From Betaproteobacteria bacterium (GTDB taxonomy: Bacteria; Pseudomonadota; Gammaproteobacteria; Burkholderiales; SG8-39): a stretch of 36,988 nucleotides of DNA. Shown here piece by piece: positions 8,988 through 17,608 of the stretch; positions within the stretch are counted from its first letter, which is position 1, and the number at the start of each line of letters is the position of its first letter. The stretch lies in NCBI GenBank assembly GCA_016868105.1, contig VGIA01000013.1:1-36988 (forward strand), read 5' to 3'. Below the pieces are notes generated by a model, which ran no database searches, was not told the origin of the DNA, and saw nothing but the letters and a program-made list of their open reading frames with translations. Made by a program: the position numbers and the translations under genes.

Positions 8988-9764
8988 ATGAACCGATCAG
9001 CCGACAGGCTGCGCGCCCAGGCGATTGCCGTTGCCGGCCTGCCGGCGCGGGTCGTGGCTCGCTGCGCCTCCACCAACGCGGCGTTGCTGGCGGAAAAGGC
9101 CCCCGGGCCGCTGCTGCTCGCTGCCGAAGTGCAGACCGCCGGCCGCGGCCGGCGCGGCCGCCGCTGGCGCTCGGCGCCAGGCACCGGGGCCACGTTCTCG
9201 ATCCTGCGCCGCATGCGCTGTGCCCCGGCTTCCCTGTCGGGGCTGTCGCTGGCGGTGGGCGTGGCCGCGGCGCGCGCCCTGCGCGCCCTCGGCGCGGGCG
9301 CGGCCGGGGTCAAATGGCCCAACGACCTGGTCGTCGGCAACGCCAAGCTGGGCGGCATCCTCATCCAGACCCGGTCGGGCGCCGGCGACACCGTGGTCGT
9401 GGTTGGCATCGGCATCAACTGCCGCAGCGATCCGGCCCTGGCGCGGCGGCTGCGGCGCCGGATCGCCGCGCTGGATGATTGCCTGCAACCTGTCCCGTCG
9501 CGCAACGCGGTGATCGCGGCGGTGGCGCGCGAGGTGATGGCGGCGCTGGAGTCCTTCGAGCGCGCGGGCCTCGCGCCCTTCGTGGCCGAGTGGACCGCCT
9601 TGCACGCCCACCAGGGCGAGCGCCTCAGGGTACGCCTCTGCGACGGCCGCACGCTCTGGGGACTGGCCGAGGGGATCGCCGCCAGCGGCGCGCTGCGCCT
9701 TGCCACCGCGCGCGGCGTGCGCGAGATCGCCTCCGGGCGCATCGTCCAGGGACGGCTTGCATGA
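8988..9764 (+). CDS. birA: Biotin--[acetyl-CoA carboxylase] ligase, catalytic domain only
   Basis: Attaches biotin through biotinyl-AMP to the biotin carboxyl carrier protein of acetyl-CoA carboxylase; cytoplasmic. It is 258 residues. The ATP/biotin loop GRGRRGRRW is at 52-60, KWPND at 109-113, and KLGGIL at 120-125; the C-terminal cap domain is present. The N-terminal DNA-binding HTH of E. coli BirA is absent: the protein opens only about 20 residues before the catalytic core, so it should not be a biotin repressor. The ATG at 8988 is preceded by TAAACT seven bases upstream. It overlaps coaX by ATGA, so the two are translationally coupled. Confidence 0.92.
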   Translation: MNRSADRLRAQAIAVAGLPARVVARCASTNAALLAEKAPGPLLLAAEVQTAGRGRRGRRWRSAPGTGATFSILRRMRCAPASLSGLSLAVGVAAARALRALGAGAAGVKWPNDLVVGNAKLGGILIQTRSGAGDTVVVVGIGINCRSDPALARRLRRRIAALDDCLQPVPSRNAVIAAVAREVMAALESFERAGLAPFVAEWTALHAHQGERLRVRLCDGRTLWGLAEGIAASGALRLATARGVREIASGRIVQGRLA

Positions 9765-10516
9765 TCCTCGCCATCGACGCCGGCAACTCGCGCGTGAAGT
9801 GGGGATGGCACGACGGACGGTCCTGGTCCGGCATCGCCAACGTCGCGCTGCTCGAGTTCGCCGCCTCCAGCGACCACATCAACCCGTTCTCCATCACCCA
9901 CGACAACCCGGAGCGCATCATCATCTCCAACGTCGCCGGCGACGGCGTGCACCAGCTGCTGGTGAACTGGACCAGCATCTTCGAGGCCGAACCGGAGTGG
10001 GTGCGGGGCGCGGCCGAGCGCTGCGGCGTGAAGAGCCGCTACGAGCGCCCGGAACTGCTGGGGCCGGACCGCTGGGCGGCGCTGATCGCGGCGCGCGCGC
10101 TGGAACCGGGGCGCGATTGCCTGGTGGTCAACGCCGGCACCTGCACCACCATCGACCAGCTCTCGGCCGCGGGCGAGTTCCTGGGCGGACTGATCCTGCC
10201 GGGCATCGAGCTGATGCGCTTCGTCCTGCACGAGCACACCGGGCGCCTGCCCCTGCAGGAGGGCAGCTACGTCGAGGCGCCGCGCAACACCGCGGACGCC
10301 ATCGAGACCGGCTGCCGGCACGCCCAGGCCGGAGCGGTGGAGCGCATGTACCGCAGCCTGCCGCCAGGCGCCCGCTGCCTGGTCTCGGGCGGCGGCGGGC
10401 CGGCGCTGATCGAGCGGCTGCCCTTGCCCTGCCGCTTCGTCGAGAACCTGGTGCTGGAAGGCCTGGCGCGCATGGCGCAGTCCGGCGAGGCTTCGCGCGG
10501 CAATTCACCCGCATGA
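9761..10516 (+). CDS. coaX: Type III pantothenate kinase
   Basis: Phosphorylates pantothenate, the first committed step of coenzyme A synthesis; cytoplasmic ASKHA-fold enzyme. It is 251 residues. The phosphate-1 motif AIDAGNSRVKWG opens the protein (Asp6, Asn9), ELLGPDRWAAL is the family GPDR block, and VNAGTCTTIDQ is the phosphate-2/catalytic region. GGLILPGIELM and ETGCRHAQAG are also typical. birA and coaX side by side is a frequent betaproteobacterial arrangement. The start overlaps the birA stop and its own stop overlaps the next start, giving a tight three-gene operon. Confidence 0.94.
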   Translation: MILAIDAGNSRVKWGWHDGRSWSGIANVALLEFAASSDHINPFSITHDNPERIIISNVAGDGVHQLLVNWTSIFEAEPEWVRGAAERCGVKSRYERPELLGPDRWAALIAARALEPGRDCLVVNAGTCTTIDQLSAAGEFLGGLILPGIELMRFVLHEHTGRLPLQEGSYVEAPRNTADAIETGCRHAQAGAVERMYRSLPPGARCLVSGGGGPALIERLPLPCRFVENLVLEGLARMAQSGEASRGNSPA

Positions 10517-10944
10517 GGGCGCTGTTCCTGCTGCTGGTCGCCGCCAACCTGGCCTTTTTCGCCTGGTTGTTCTATGTCTCCCCGCCCGACTCCGGCCGCG
10601 ATCCCAGGCCGATGACGCAGCAGCTCGAGCCGCACAAGCTCCGCATCCTGCCGCAGGAGGCCGACGCAACCAGGGCCGCCGAAGCGCCAAAGGCGGCGGC
10701 CAGTCCCGCCGCCTGCCTGGAGTGGGGCGGCTTCGCCGCCAGCGATGCGCCGCGCGCCGAGCAGGCGCTGGCGGCGCTCATGCTGGGCGAGCGGCTGGGG
10801 CAGCGCAAGGCCGAGGACAGCGCCGCCGCACAGCCGAAGGCGAAGGTCTGGTTCCGGGTGCGCGGCGTCGATGCCGCGCTGCAGGGCCGCCTGAAGGACA
10901 TCGCCGCCGGCTTCGCCGGCACCGAACTGAAGGACTGCCCCTAG
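10513..10944 (+). CDS. Small membrane-anchored SPOR-like protein
   Basis: 143 residues. One N-terminal membrane helix (ALFLLLVAANLAFFAWLFYV) is followed by a Pro/Ala-rich linker and a C-terminal domain of about 80 residues, beginning ACLEWGGFAASDAPRAEQAL and ending KDIAAGFAGTELKDCP. The pattern of a helix, a linker, then Cys-x-x-W-G-x-F and a final Cys resembles the divergent SPOR-like proteins often encoded after coaX in betaproteobacteria. SPOR domains bind denuded septal peptidoglycan; binding is not shown here. The two Cys (in ACLEWG and at the very end) could form a periplasmic disulfide. It overlaps coaX by ATGA. Confidence 0.7.
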   Translation: MRALFLLLVAANLAFFAWLFYVSPPDSGRDPRPMTQQLEPHKLRILPQEADATRAAEAPKAAASPAACLEWGGFAASDAPRAEQALAALMLGERLGQRKAEDSAAAQPKAKVWFRVRGVDAALQGRLKDIAAGFAGTELKDCP

Positions 10945-11027
10945 CCGATCAGCTCGCGCATGCTGTGGTCATCCTCCGCCACCGGGATCCCTGCCGCCAT
11001 CTGCCCCCTTTAGGGCCACCGTCAGGG

Positions 11028-11103
11028 TGGTGCTGCTGGCCCGAATCGAACGGGCGACCTCATGATTACGAATCAAGCGCTCTACCAACTGAGCTACAGC
11101 AGC
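11028..11103 (-). tRNA. tRNA-Thr (anticodon CGU)
   Basis: A complete 76-base cloverleaf on the minus strand, with the 3' CCA encoded. The acceptor stem GCTGCTG/CAGCAGC pairs fully. The D arm is GCTC..GAGC, the anticodon loop TTCGTAA gives CGU (reads ACG, Thr), and the T arm GCCCG-TTCGATT-CGGGC is perfect. The anticodon stem CTTGA/TCATG has one T-T mismatch at 28-42. The 83 bases between it and the SPOR-like gene show no gene. Confidence 0.95.
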
Positions 11104-11203
11104 CTCGCGGGAGCGCGCGATTATACGCCGCGCACCCAGGGGCCCCGATAAGTCCGTGAATTAGTTCCGATCTACCGGGTCGCAGCATGCCGTTCGCGCC
11201 GCC

Positions 11204-11299
11204 AATCCGGTGGCGCTGATCGCGATCCTCGGCGCCATCTCCCTGCCCGCCTGCCAGGACTGCATCCGGCGCAGCAAGGTGGCCGAGGCGACCCGGCTC
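11204..11299 (+). pseudogene. Relic of a type IV pilin / minor pilin gene (N-terminal helix fragment)
   Basis: The plus-strand frame reads NPVALIAILGAISLPACQDC then IRRSKVAEATRL. This aligns without gaps to the hallmark pilin N-terminal helix, VAIIGILAAIALPAYQDY followed by xxRSKVxEA, at roughly mature residues 10-40. Both conserved Tyr are Cys here (TAC to TGC, one base each). The GFTLIE peptidase-cleavage motif before it is missing, no in-frame start codon precedes the helix, and the frame runs into the end of ispH, so no functional pilin can be made. As I recall it, Pseudomonas aeruginosa pilE lies convergent with ispH (lytB) at the same place. The remaining bases of the 11104-11315 gap show nothing else. 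Confidence 0.72.
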
Positions 11300-11315
11300 C
11301 CTGGCGGCTCGTGCG

Positions 11316-12245
11316 CTAGTGCTTCGGGGCGAGCTCCTGCGGCAGCCTGAATGCCACGCGCTCGGGGATCCCGTCCAGCGGCCGCACGCTCGCCGCGCCC
11401 AGCTCCTTGAGGCGCGACACCAGCTGCTCGACCAGCGCTTCGGGCGCCGAGGCGCCGGCGGTGACCCCGACGCGCCGCTTGCCCGCGATCCACTCGGGCT
11501 TCAGGTCCGCGGCGCTGTCCACCATGTAGGTATCGACGCCGATCTGCACGGCGAGCTCGCGCAGGCGGTTGGAGTTGGAACTGTTGGACGAGCCCACCAC
11601 GATCACCAGGTCGCACTGCGGCGCCATGAGTTTCACCGCGTCCTGCCGGTTCTGGGTGGCATAGCAGATGTCAGCGCGCCTGGGGCCGCGGATCTGCGGG
11701 AAGCGCGCGCGCAGCGCGTCGACGATGCGCTGGGTGTCGTCCACCGAAAGCGTGGTCTGCGTGACGTAGGCGAGCCTCGAGGGGTCGCGCACCGCCAGGG
11801 TCGCGACCTGGGCCGCGGTCTCGATCAGGCTGATGCCGCCGGCGGCCTGGCCGACGGTGCCCTCGACCTCGGGGTGACCGCGGTGGCCGATCATCACGAC
11901 CTCGTAGCCCTCGCGCAGCATCTTGGAGACCTCAAGGTGCACCTTGGTCACCAGCGGGCAGGTGGCGTCGAACACCTTGAACCCCCGGCGCTCGGCGTCG
12001 GCGCGAACTTCCTTGGACACCCCGTGCGCGGAGAAGACGAGCCACGCCCCGTGCGGGACCTCGTCCAGCTCATGGACGAACACCGCGCCCTTGCGCCGCA
12101 GCGTGTCCACCACGGTCTTGTTGTGCACAATCTCGTGGCGCACGTAGATCGGGGGGCCGAACTTCTCGAGCGCGCGCTCGACGATCTCGATCGCGCGCTC
12201 GACGCCGGCGCAGAAGCCGCGGGGGTTGGCGAGCAGGACGTCCAT
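11316..12245 (-). CDS. ispH: 4-hydroxy-3-methylbut-2-enyl diphosphate reductase
   Basis: Last enzyme of the MEP isoprenoid pathway, reducing HMBPP to IPP and DMAPP with a [4Fe-4S] cluster; cytoplasmic. It is 309 residues. The three cluster cysteines are present: Cys12 (NPRGFCAGV), Cys96 ([10 protein letters not shown]) and Cys194 ([11 protein letters not shown]). His41, His74, His124 and catalytic Glu126 (GHPEVEG) are in place, as is the substrate-binding SSNSSNSNR segment. It is the last gene of the ribF-ileS-lspA-HD-ispH operon, 7 bases after the HD gene. Another MEP-pathway gene, dxs, lies 23 kb away in this window. Confidence 0.97.
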   Translation of the reverse strand: MDVLLANPRGFCAGVERAIEIVERALEKFGPPIYVRHEIVHNKTVVDTLRRKGAVFVHELDEVPHGAWLVFSAHGVSKEVRADAERRGFKVFDATCPLVTKVHLEVSKMLREGYEVVMIGHRGHPEVEGTVGQAAGGISLIETAAQVATLAVRDPSRLAYVTQTTLSVDDTQRIVDALRARFPQIRGPRRADICYATQNRQDAVKLMAPQCDLVIVVGSSNSSNSNRLRELAVQIGVDTYMVDSAADLKPEWIAGKRRVGVTAGASAPEALVEQLVSRLKELGAASVRPLDGIPERVAFRLPQELAPKH

Positions 12246-12252
12246 GCCGGGA

Positions 12253-12828
12253 TTATCCCCTATCGCCCGCGGCCGGCGGCTTGCGCGCGAAGGCGGCCTC
12301 GAAGGCCGCCTCCAGCGCAGGGTGCGCGCCGCGCTGGCGGTCGATCACCTCGCGCGCCCAGTCGAAGTACTCGCGCCGGCGCTTCAGGTCCCAGCCCGCG
12401 GGCGGGTGCGAGGCAACGTCGCGCAGGTTGCAGATCTTGTCGGCGAGCTTCACCAGCTGCGCCTGGCGGCTGGCGCGCGCGGCGTGCTCCACCTGCATGC
12501 GCTTGCGCGTGAGGCGCTTGAGCATCTTGTTGTCGGTGACCTCGAGCACGATCGAGGCGATGCGCGGCCCGAAGGCCTGCTCCAGCTCCTCCGGCGTGGT
12601 CCGGGTGTCCTCGATGGTGTCGTGCAGCAGCGCCGCGCACAGCACCTCGACCTCCGTCACCCCGCCCTCGTTCACCAGCGCGTCCGCCAGCGCGATCGGG
12701 TGGTTGATGTAGGGCGAAGCCTTGGCGTCCTTGCGCCGCTGGTCGCGGTGCTTGTGCGCGGCGAAGGCGAGCGCCTTCAGCAGCAGCCGCAGCTGGGCCC
12801 CGGTATCGGCCTCAGGGGCGCTTCTCAT
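12253..12828 (-). CDS. HD-domain phosphohydrolase, Mesh1/small alarmone hydrolase-like
   Basis: 191 residues covering little more than one HD domain, similar to the hydrolase half of RelA/SpoT and to single-domain Mesh1 (HDDC3). Visible motifs are [13 protein letters not shown] at 22-34, SPYINHP with His43, the metal pair His69-Asp70 in LLHDTIEDT with Glu73-Asp74, and [11 protein letters not shown] with Asp130. No synthetase, TGS or ACT domain follows. Known relatives hydrolyse ppGpp, or NADPH in animal Mesh1, so alarmone hydrolysis is inferred. The gene overlaps the end of lspA by 17 bases and sits where E. coli and Pseudomonas have an FKBP prolyl isomerase gene. Confidence 0.82.
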   Translation of the reverse strand: MRSAPEADTGAQLRLLLKALAFAAHKHRDQRRKDAKASPYINHPIALADALVNEGGVTEVEVLCAALLHDTIEDTRTTPEELEQAFGPRIASIVLEVTDNKMLKRLTRKRMQVEHAARASRQAQLVKLADKICNLRDVASHPPAGWDLKRRREYFDWAREVIDRQRGAHPALEAAFEAAFARKPPAAGDRG

Positions 12829-13300
12829 GCCTGTCGGCCCGGGGCCGGAGGAAGCTCTCCAGGATCAGGATCGCCGCGCCCGCCGTGATGCCGCTGTCGG
12901 CGAGGTTGAAAGCCGGCCAGTGCCAGCCGCCGGCGTGGAAATCGAGGAAGTCCACCACCCCGCCCAGCCTCAGGCGGTCCCAGAGGTTGCCCAGCGCGCC
13001 GCCCAGGATCAGCGCGAGGCCGGTGCACAACAGGCGCCTGCCCGGCTGGCGCACCAGCAGCACCGAAATGACGACCGCGGCCACCAGCGCCACGGCGGCG
13101 AAGAACCCCATCTGCCAGCCGCCGGCCCCGGCAAGGAAGCTGAACGCGGCACCCTTGTTGAACACCAGCACGAGGTTGAAGAACCCGGTCAGCTCCAGCC
13201 GCTCGCCGGGGGCAAGGGCCTGCAGCACCGCCAGCTTGCTGATGCGGTCCGCGGCCAGGACCGCGGCGGCGAGGACGAACCAGCGCAGCGACTCAGGCAT
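12812..13300 (-). CDS. lspA: Lipoprotein signal peptidase (signal peptidase II)
   Basis: Inner-membrane aspartyl protease that removes signal peptides from diacylglyceryl-modified prolipoproteins. It is 162 residues with four predicted membrane helices. The catalytic pair is Asp117 (GGVVDFLDF) and Asp135 (FNLADSGI). [16 protein letters not shown] and [12 protein letters not shown] are family blocks. The ATG at 13300 (MPESLRWF) is chosen because it matches the normal length; longer in-frame starts run back into ileS. It overlaps ileS by 8 bases and the HD gene by 17. Confidence 0.96.
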   Translation of the reverse strand: MPESLRWFVLAAAVLAADRISKLAVLQALAPGERLELTGFFNLVLVFNKGAAFSFLAGAGGWQMGFFAAVALVAAVVISVLLVRQPGRRLLCTGLALILGGALGNLWDRLRLGGVVDFLDFHAGGWHWPAFNLADSGITAGAAILILESFLRPRADRHEKRP

Positions 13301-16067
13301 GGCGCCGCGTCTCGCCCCCGCCGTGCAGGTTGGTCTCGCAGCGGCCGCACAGGCCCGCGGCGCCAACGTCGGCGCGATAGTGCCAGCAGCGCTCGCATTT
13401 CGGATGCGCGCTGGGGACCACGTCGATGGCAACCGGGCCGGCGTCCTGGAGACGCACGCTAGCGCGCGAAGTCATGAGCACGAACCGCAGTTCATCCCCG
13501 AGGCTCGCCAGCGCCTCCAGCGGCGGCCCATTCGCCCTGATGTCGAGTTCCGCGGCCAGCGAGGAGCCCACCAGCTTCTGCTCGCGCTTCTCCTCGATCG
13601 CCTTCATCGCCAGCTCGCGCACCTGGCGGATCTGGCTCCAGCGCCCGGGCGCGGATGCGTCCATTCCGCTGTCCGGAATCTGGTGCCATAGCTTCTCGAA
13701 AATGCTCTGCTGCGCGCCCCTGCCCGCCACCTTCCAGGCCTCCTCCGCGGTGAAGCTGAGGATCGGCGCCATCAGGCGCAACAGGCTCTGCGTGACATGC
13801 CACAGCGCGGTCTGCGCCGAGCGCCGCGCCCTGGAGCCCGTGGCGCAGGTGTAGAGGCGGTCCTTGAGGATGTCGAGGTAGAAGGCGCCCAGGTCCTCGG
13901 CGCAGAAGCCCTGCAGCCTCTGCACCACGAGGTGGAACTGGTAGGCCGCGTAATCCGCCGCCGCCTGCTCCTGCATCCGCGCCGCCAGCCAGAGCGCGTA
14001 GCGGTCGATCTCGACCATCTCCGCCGCCGGCACCGCGTCCTTCGCCGGGTCGAAGTCCGCGGTGTTGGCGAGCAGGAAGCGCAGGGTGTTGCGGATGCGC
14101 CGATAGCTCTCCACCACGCGCTTCAGGATCTCGTTCGAGATCGTCAGCTCCCCGGAGCAGTCGCCGGAGGCGACCCACAGGCGCAGGATCTCGGCGCCCA
14201 GGGTGTCGGCGATCGCCTGCGGCGCCATGCCGGTGCCCTTGGACTTGGACATCTTGCGGCCTTCCATGTCGATGACGAAGCCGTGCGTGAGCAGGCTCCG
14301 GTAGGGCGGCACGCCGTTCATCATGCAGGACACCAGCAGCGACGAGTGGAACCAGCCGCGGTGCTGGTCCGAACCCTCCAGGTACATGTCCGCCGGGAAA
14401 GCCGACTCGGCCGCATGCGAGCGCTTGAGCACCGTGAAGTGCGTCGAGCCGGAGTCGAACCAGACGTCGATGGTGTCCTTCACCTTCTCGTAGGCCGTGG
14501 CGTCCGCCCCGATCAGCTCCTCGGCGCTCGTCGTCTGCCAGGACTCGATGCCGCCCTTTTCCACCCGATTGGCCACTTCCTCCACCAGTTCCATCGTGCG
14601 CGGATGCAGCGCGCCGGTCTGCCTGTGGACGAAGAACGGCATCGGCACGCCCCATTGCCGGGCGCGCGACAGCGTCCAGTCCGGGCGGTTGGCGATCATG
14701 CCGTGCAGGCGCGCCTTGCCCCAGGCGGGGAAGAACTGTGTCTGCTCGATGCCGCGCAAGGCCGCTTGGCGCAGGCTCTCCCCTGCCAGCTTCTTGTCCA
14801 TGGCGGCGAACCACTGGATGGTGGCGCGCAGGATCACCGGCGTCTTGTGCCGCCAGCAGTGCATGTAGCTGTGGACATGCTTCCAGTCCACCGCCAGCAG
14901 CGCGCCCTTGCTTTCCAACAAGCGGACGATCTTCGGATTGGCGTCCCAGATGGACAGGCCGCCGAACTCAGGCAGCGTGGAGGCGTACCTGCCGTCGCCC
15001 ATGACCGGCGTGAGGATCTCGTCCTCCCTCATGCCGTAGCGGCGGCAGGACTCGAAGTCCTCCACGCCGTAGGCGGGCGCCGAGTGCACGATGCCGGTGC
15101 CGGTCTCGGTGGTCACGTACTCGCCCAGGTACACCGGCGCAGGCCGGTCGTAGAGCGGGTGGCGGAACTTCAGGTGCTCGAGTTGCCGGCCTTTGCAACC
15201 GCCGATTTTCTTCCCGGAGAGCTTGAAGCGCGCAAGGCAGGCTTGCTGCAGCCGGGCAGCAAGGATCAGCGCGCCGCGCTCGGTCTGCACCAGGTTGTAC
15301 TCCAGCTCCGGGTGCACGTTGAGCGCCTGGTTGGCCGGGATGGTCCAGGGCGTGGTGGTCCAGATCACCGCGAGGACCTTGCCCGCGACGGAGGCACCAA
15401 AGAGCGCCGCGAGCTTCTCCGGCTCGGCGCACTCGAAGGCGAGGTCCACCGCCGGGTCCCTGCGGTCCTCGTACTCCACCTCGGCCTCCGCCAGCGCAGA
15501 GCCGCAGTCAAAGCACCAGTTCACCGGCTTCAGGCCGCGGTAGATGTAGCCCTTGGCGAGCAACTGCCCGAGGCCGCGGATCTGGTCGGCCTCGTTGCCG
15601 TAGGCCATCGTCAGGTACGGGTTGTCCCAGTCGCCCAGCACGCCCAGGCGCTGGAAGTCCTTCTTCTGGCTCGCGATCTGCTCGGTGGCGTAGGCGCGGC
15701 ACAGGCGCTGGGTCTCGCCCGCGGGCAGGTTCTTGCCGTGCAGCTTCTCGATCTGGACCTCGATCGGCATGCCGTGGCAGTCCCAGCCCGGCACGTAGGG
15801 CGCGTCGAACCCGGCCAGCATCTTCGACTTGACGATGACGTCCTTGAGGATCTTGTTGACCGCGTGACCGATGTGGATGGCGCCGTTGGCATAGGGCGGG
15901 CCGTCGTGCAGCACGAAGCGCGGCCGGCCCCTGGCGGCGGCGCGCAGGCGCCGGTAGAGGCCCTTGTCGTTCCACTCCTGCACCCATTGCGGCTCGCGTT
16001 TGGCGAGGTCGCCCCGCATCGGGAACGGCGTGTCGGGCAGGTTCAGCGTGCTCTTGTAGTCAGCCAT
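13293..16067 (-). CDS. ileS: Isoleucyl-tRNA synthetase
   Basis: Class Ia synthetase charging tRNA-Ile, with an editing domain that removes Val; cytoplasmic. It is 924 residues, the bacterial length. HIGH motif HIGH at 65-68 ([16 protein letters not shown]), KMSKS at 605-609, and a C-terminal zinc finger CERCWHY..CGRC. The start [19 protein letters not shown] is the usual bacterial opening and is chosen over an upstream in-frame ATG. It overlaps ribF by 8 bases upstream and lspA by 8 downstream. Confidence 0.98.
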   Translation of the reverse strand: MADYKSTLNLPDTPFPMRGDLAKREPQWVQEWNDKGLYRRLRAAARGRPRFVLHDGPPYANGAIHIGHAVNKILKDVIVKSKMLAGFDAPYVPGWDCHGMPIEVQIEKLHGKNLPAGETQRLCRAYATEQIASQKKDFQRLGVLGDWDNPYLTMAYGNEADQIRGLGQLLAKGYIYRGLKPVNWCFDCGSALAEAEVEYEDRRDPAVDLAFECAEPEKLAALFGASVAGKVLAVIWTTTPWTIPANQALNVHPELEYNLVQTERGALILAARLQQACLARFKLSGKKIGGCKGRQLEHLKFRHPLYDRPAPVYLGEYVTTETGTGIVHSAPAYGVEDFESCRRYGMREDEILTPVMGDGRYASTLPEFGGLSIWDANPKIVRLLESKGALLAVDWKHVHSYMHCWRHKTPVILRATIQWFAAMDKKLAGESLRQAALRGIEQTQFFPAWGKARLHGMIANRPDWTLSRARQWGVPMPFFVHRQTGALHPRTMELVEEVANRVEKGGIESWQTTSAEELIGADATAYEKVKDTIDVWFDSGSTHFTVLKRSHAAESAFPADMYLEGSDQHRGWFHSSLLVSCMMNGVPPYRSLLTHGFVIDMEGRKMSKSKGTGMAPQAIADTLGAEILRLWVASGDCSGELTISNEILKRVVESYRRIRNTLRFLLANTADFDPAKDAVPAAEMVEIDRYALWLAARMQEQAAADYAAYQFHLVVQRLQGFCAEDLGAFYLDILKDRLYTCATGSRARRSAQTALWHVTQSLLRLMAPILSFTAEEAWKVAGRGAQQSIFEKLWHQIPDSGMDASAPGRWSQIRQVRELAMKAIEEKREQKLVGSSLAAELDIRANGPPLEALASLGDELRFVLMTSRASVRLQDAGPVAIDVVPSAHPKCERCWHYRADVGAAGLCGRCETNLHGGGETRRHA

Positions 16068-17016
16068 GGTGCTGGTCGATCCTCGAAAACCACTCGCGAG
16101 CGCGCGCCGCATCGTCCTCTATGGCCTCGCGCAGGGCCGGCAGTCCGCCGTACTTCTTCTCGTCCCGCAGCTTGGCGAGGAACGCCACCCTGAGGTGCCG
16201 GCCGTAGAGGTCGCCGGCGAAATCGAACAGGTGCACCTCCAGCAGCGGCGCGGCGCCTTCCTTCACCGTCGGCCGGCGACCCACACTCGCCACCCCCTTC
16301 AGCTTCTGCCGCGTCTCCTCGAGCTCCGCCTCCACCACGAAGATGCCCGCGAGCGGGGACTTGCGCCGCAGCACGATGTTGGCGGTCGGGAACCCCAGCT
16401 GCAGCCCCAGTTTCTCGCCGTGCGCCACGCGGCCGCTCATCGTGTAGCGCCGCCCCAGCAGGCGTTCCGCCCGCGCGAAATCCCCCGCCGCCAGCGCCTC
16501 CCGCACCGCGGAGCTGGATACCCGCTGCCCCGCTTCGGTGACATCGACCATGGCTTCGACCTCGAAACCCAGCTTCGCGCCCGCGGCCAGCAACTGGGCA
16601 AAATCCCCGGCGCGCTTCGCGCCGTAGCGGAAATCCTCCCCAACAAGCAGCCAGCGCGCGCCGACACCGCCCGCCAGCACCTCCGTGGCGAATCGCTCCG
16701 GCGCCATCCCGGCCAGGGCGGCGCCGAAACGCAGCACATGGACGCGGTCCACGCCCGCCTCGGCGATCAGCTCCAGCTTCTCGCGCAGCCGCGCCAGCCT
16801 CGACGGTGCGCCGGCAGGGGCGAAAAACTCCCGCGGATGCGGCTCGAAGGTGAGGACGCAGGAGGCGAGCCTGCGCTCGCGCGCGACGCGCACGAGCCGG
16901 TCCAGCATCGCGCGGTGCCCCCGGTGCACGCCGTCGAAGTTCCCGACCGTGACCGCGTGACCGGCAGCGGCGCGCGCGGCAGTTCGCGGCAGGTGTCCGT
17001 GCGTGACGACCATCAT
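16060..17016 (-). CDS. ribF: Bifunctional riboflavin kinase / FAD synthetase
   Basis: Makes FMN and then FAD from riboflavin. It has about 318 residues. The N-terminal nucleotidyltransferase domain has [17 protein letters not shown] (GxFDGxHxGH), [11 protein letters not shown] and [10 protein letters not shown]. The C-terminal kinase domain has the substrate loop [11 protein letters not shown] and the end segment [13 protein letters not shown]. Tandem ATGs at 17016 and 17013 are both possible starts. An upstream in-frame ATG at 17064 is rejected because it lies before the TATAAT box at 17033-17038. It is first in the ribF-ileS-lspA-HD-ispH operon. Confidence 0.95.
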   Translation of the reverse strand: MMVVTHGHLPRTAARAAAGHAVTVGNFDGVHRGHRAMLDRLVRVARERRLASCVLTFEPHPREFFAPAGAPSRLARLREKLELIAEAGVDRVHVLRFGAALAGMAPERFATEVLAGGVGARWLLVGEDFRYGAKRAGDFAQLLAAGAKLGFEVEAMVDVTEAGQRVSSSAVREALAAGDFARAERLLGRRYTMSGRVAHGEKLGLQLGFPTANIVLRRKSPLAGIFVVEAELEETRQKLKGVASVGRRPTVKEGAAPLLEVHLFDFAGDLYGRHLRVAFLAKLRDEKKYGGLPALREAIEDDAARAREWFSRIDQHHG

Positions 17017-17021
17017 AGCGC

Positions 17022-17027
17022 TAAAAT
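17022..17027 (+). promoter_or_regulatory. -10-like hexamer TAAAAT for the DUF962 gene
   Basis: TAAAAT on the plus strand, 35 bases before the ATG at 17063. It leaves room for a short leader carrying the AGAGAGG ribosome site. It lies 5 bases from the opposing TATAAT of ribF, so this 46-base gap holds two divergent promoters. Confidence 0.4.
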
Positions 17028-17032
17028 GTTGA

Positions 17033-17038
17033 ATTATA
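17033..17038 (-). promoter_or_regulatory. -10 box TATAAT for the ribF operon
   Basis: Perfect TATAAT consensus on the minus strand, 16 bases before the ribF ATG at 17016. It predicts a leader of only about ten bases. The -35 region is poor. Confidence 0.5.
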
Positions 17039-17062
17039 GCGGTTATCAGAGAGGCATCCGGC

Positions 17063-17608
17063 ATGAAAACGCTCGCAGACCAGATGTCCTTCTATGCCGC
17101 CTACCATCAGGATCGGCGCAACAAGGCGACGCATTTCGTCGGCGTGCCGGCGATCGCGGTGTCGCTGATGATCCCGCTGGGGTGGCTGCGCATCGACGCC
17201 GGCGGCTTCACGCTGACCGGCGCGCTCGCGGTCAGTTGCGCGCTGCTCGCCTATTACCTGCTGCTCGACATCCCGCTGGGCCTGGCGATGTGCGCGCTGT
17301 TCGGGCTCGCGCTCTGGGCCACGGACCCGATCGCGCAGGCGCCGCTCGCCACCGGCCTCGCCTGGTTCCTCGCCCTTTTCATCGGCGGCTGGATGGTGCA
17401 GCTCTGGGGCCACCTCTACGAGGGCAGGAAGCCCGCGCTGCTGGACAACCTGTTCCAGGTCTTCGTGGCGCCGATCTTCCTCGCCGCCGAGGTGTTCTTC
17501 GCGCTGGGCTACAAGCCGCGGCTGCACCAGGCGGTGCAGCAACGCGCGCTGGAGATGCGCGCCGCGGCGCTCAGCTCAGGCGCGCGCAGCGCCGCGTCAG
17601 CTCCATAG
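17063..17608 (+). CDS. Mpo1/DUF962 family membrane protein
   Basis: 181 residues with about four membrane helices. The family pattern is clear: YAAYHQDRRNKATHFVGVPA with His15 and His24, and QLWGHLYEGRKPALLDN with His117 and Glu120. Yeast Mpo1 is an Fe(II)-dependent dioxygenase acting on 2-hydroxy fatty acids, with these histidines binding the metal. Bacterial members are common, but their substrate is not established. AGAGAGG lies 8 bases before the ATG. The last 38 bases overlap the 3' end of the SirB1-like gene on the other strand. The C-terminal tail after about residue 165 is Ala/Ser-rich and unconserved in appearance. Confidence 0.85.
   Translation: MKTLADQMSFYAAYHQDRRNKATHFVGVPAIAVSLMIPLGWLRIDAGGFTLTGALAVSCALLAYYLLLDIPLGLAMCALFGLALWATDPIAQAPLATGLAWFLALFIGGWMVQLWGHLYEGRKPALLDNLFQVFVAPIFLAAEVFFALGYKPRLHQAVQQRALEMRAAALSSGARSAASAP

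Noticed and set aside
11011-11030. CCACC/GGTGG pairing just downstream of tRNA-Thr
   Set aside because: One arm includes the tRNA CCA end and no T-run follows; not a convincing terminator.
11161-11616. 151-codon minus-strand frame over the ispH end
   Set aside because: Overlaps ispH coding sequence in another frame and has no conserved features; the real signal in its downstream part is the plus-strand pilin relic.
13797-16193. 798-codon plus-strand open frame opposite ileS
   Set aside because: Lies entirely over ileS and ribF in the antisense direction and has no recognisable motif.
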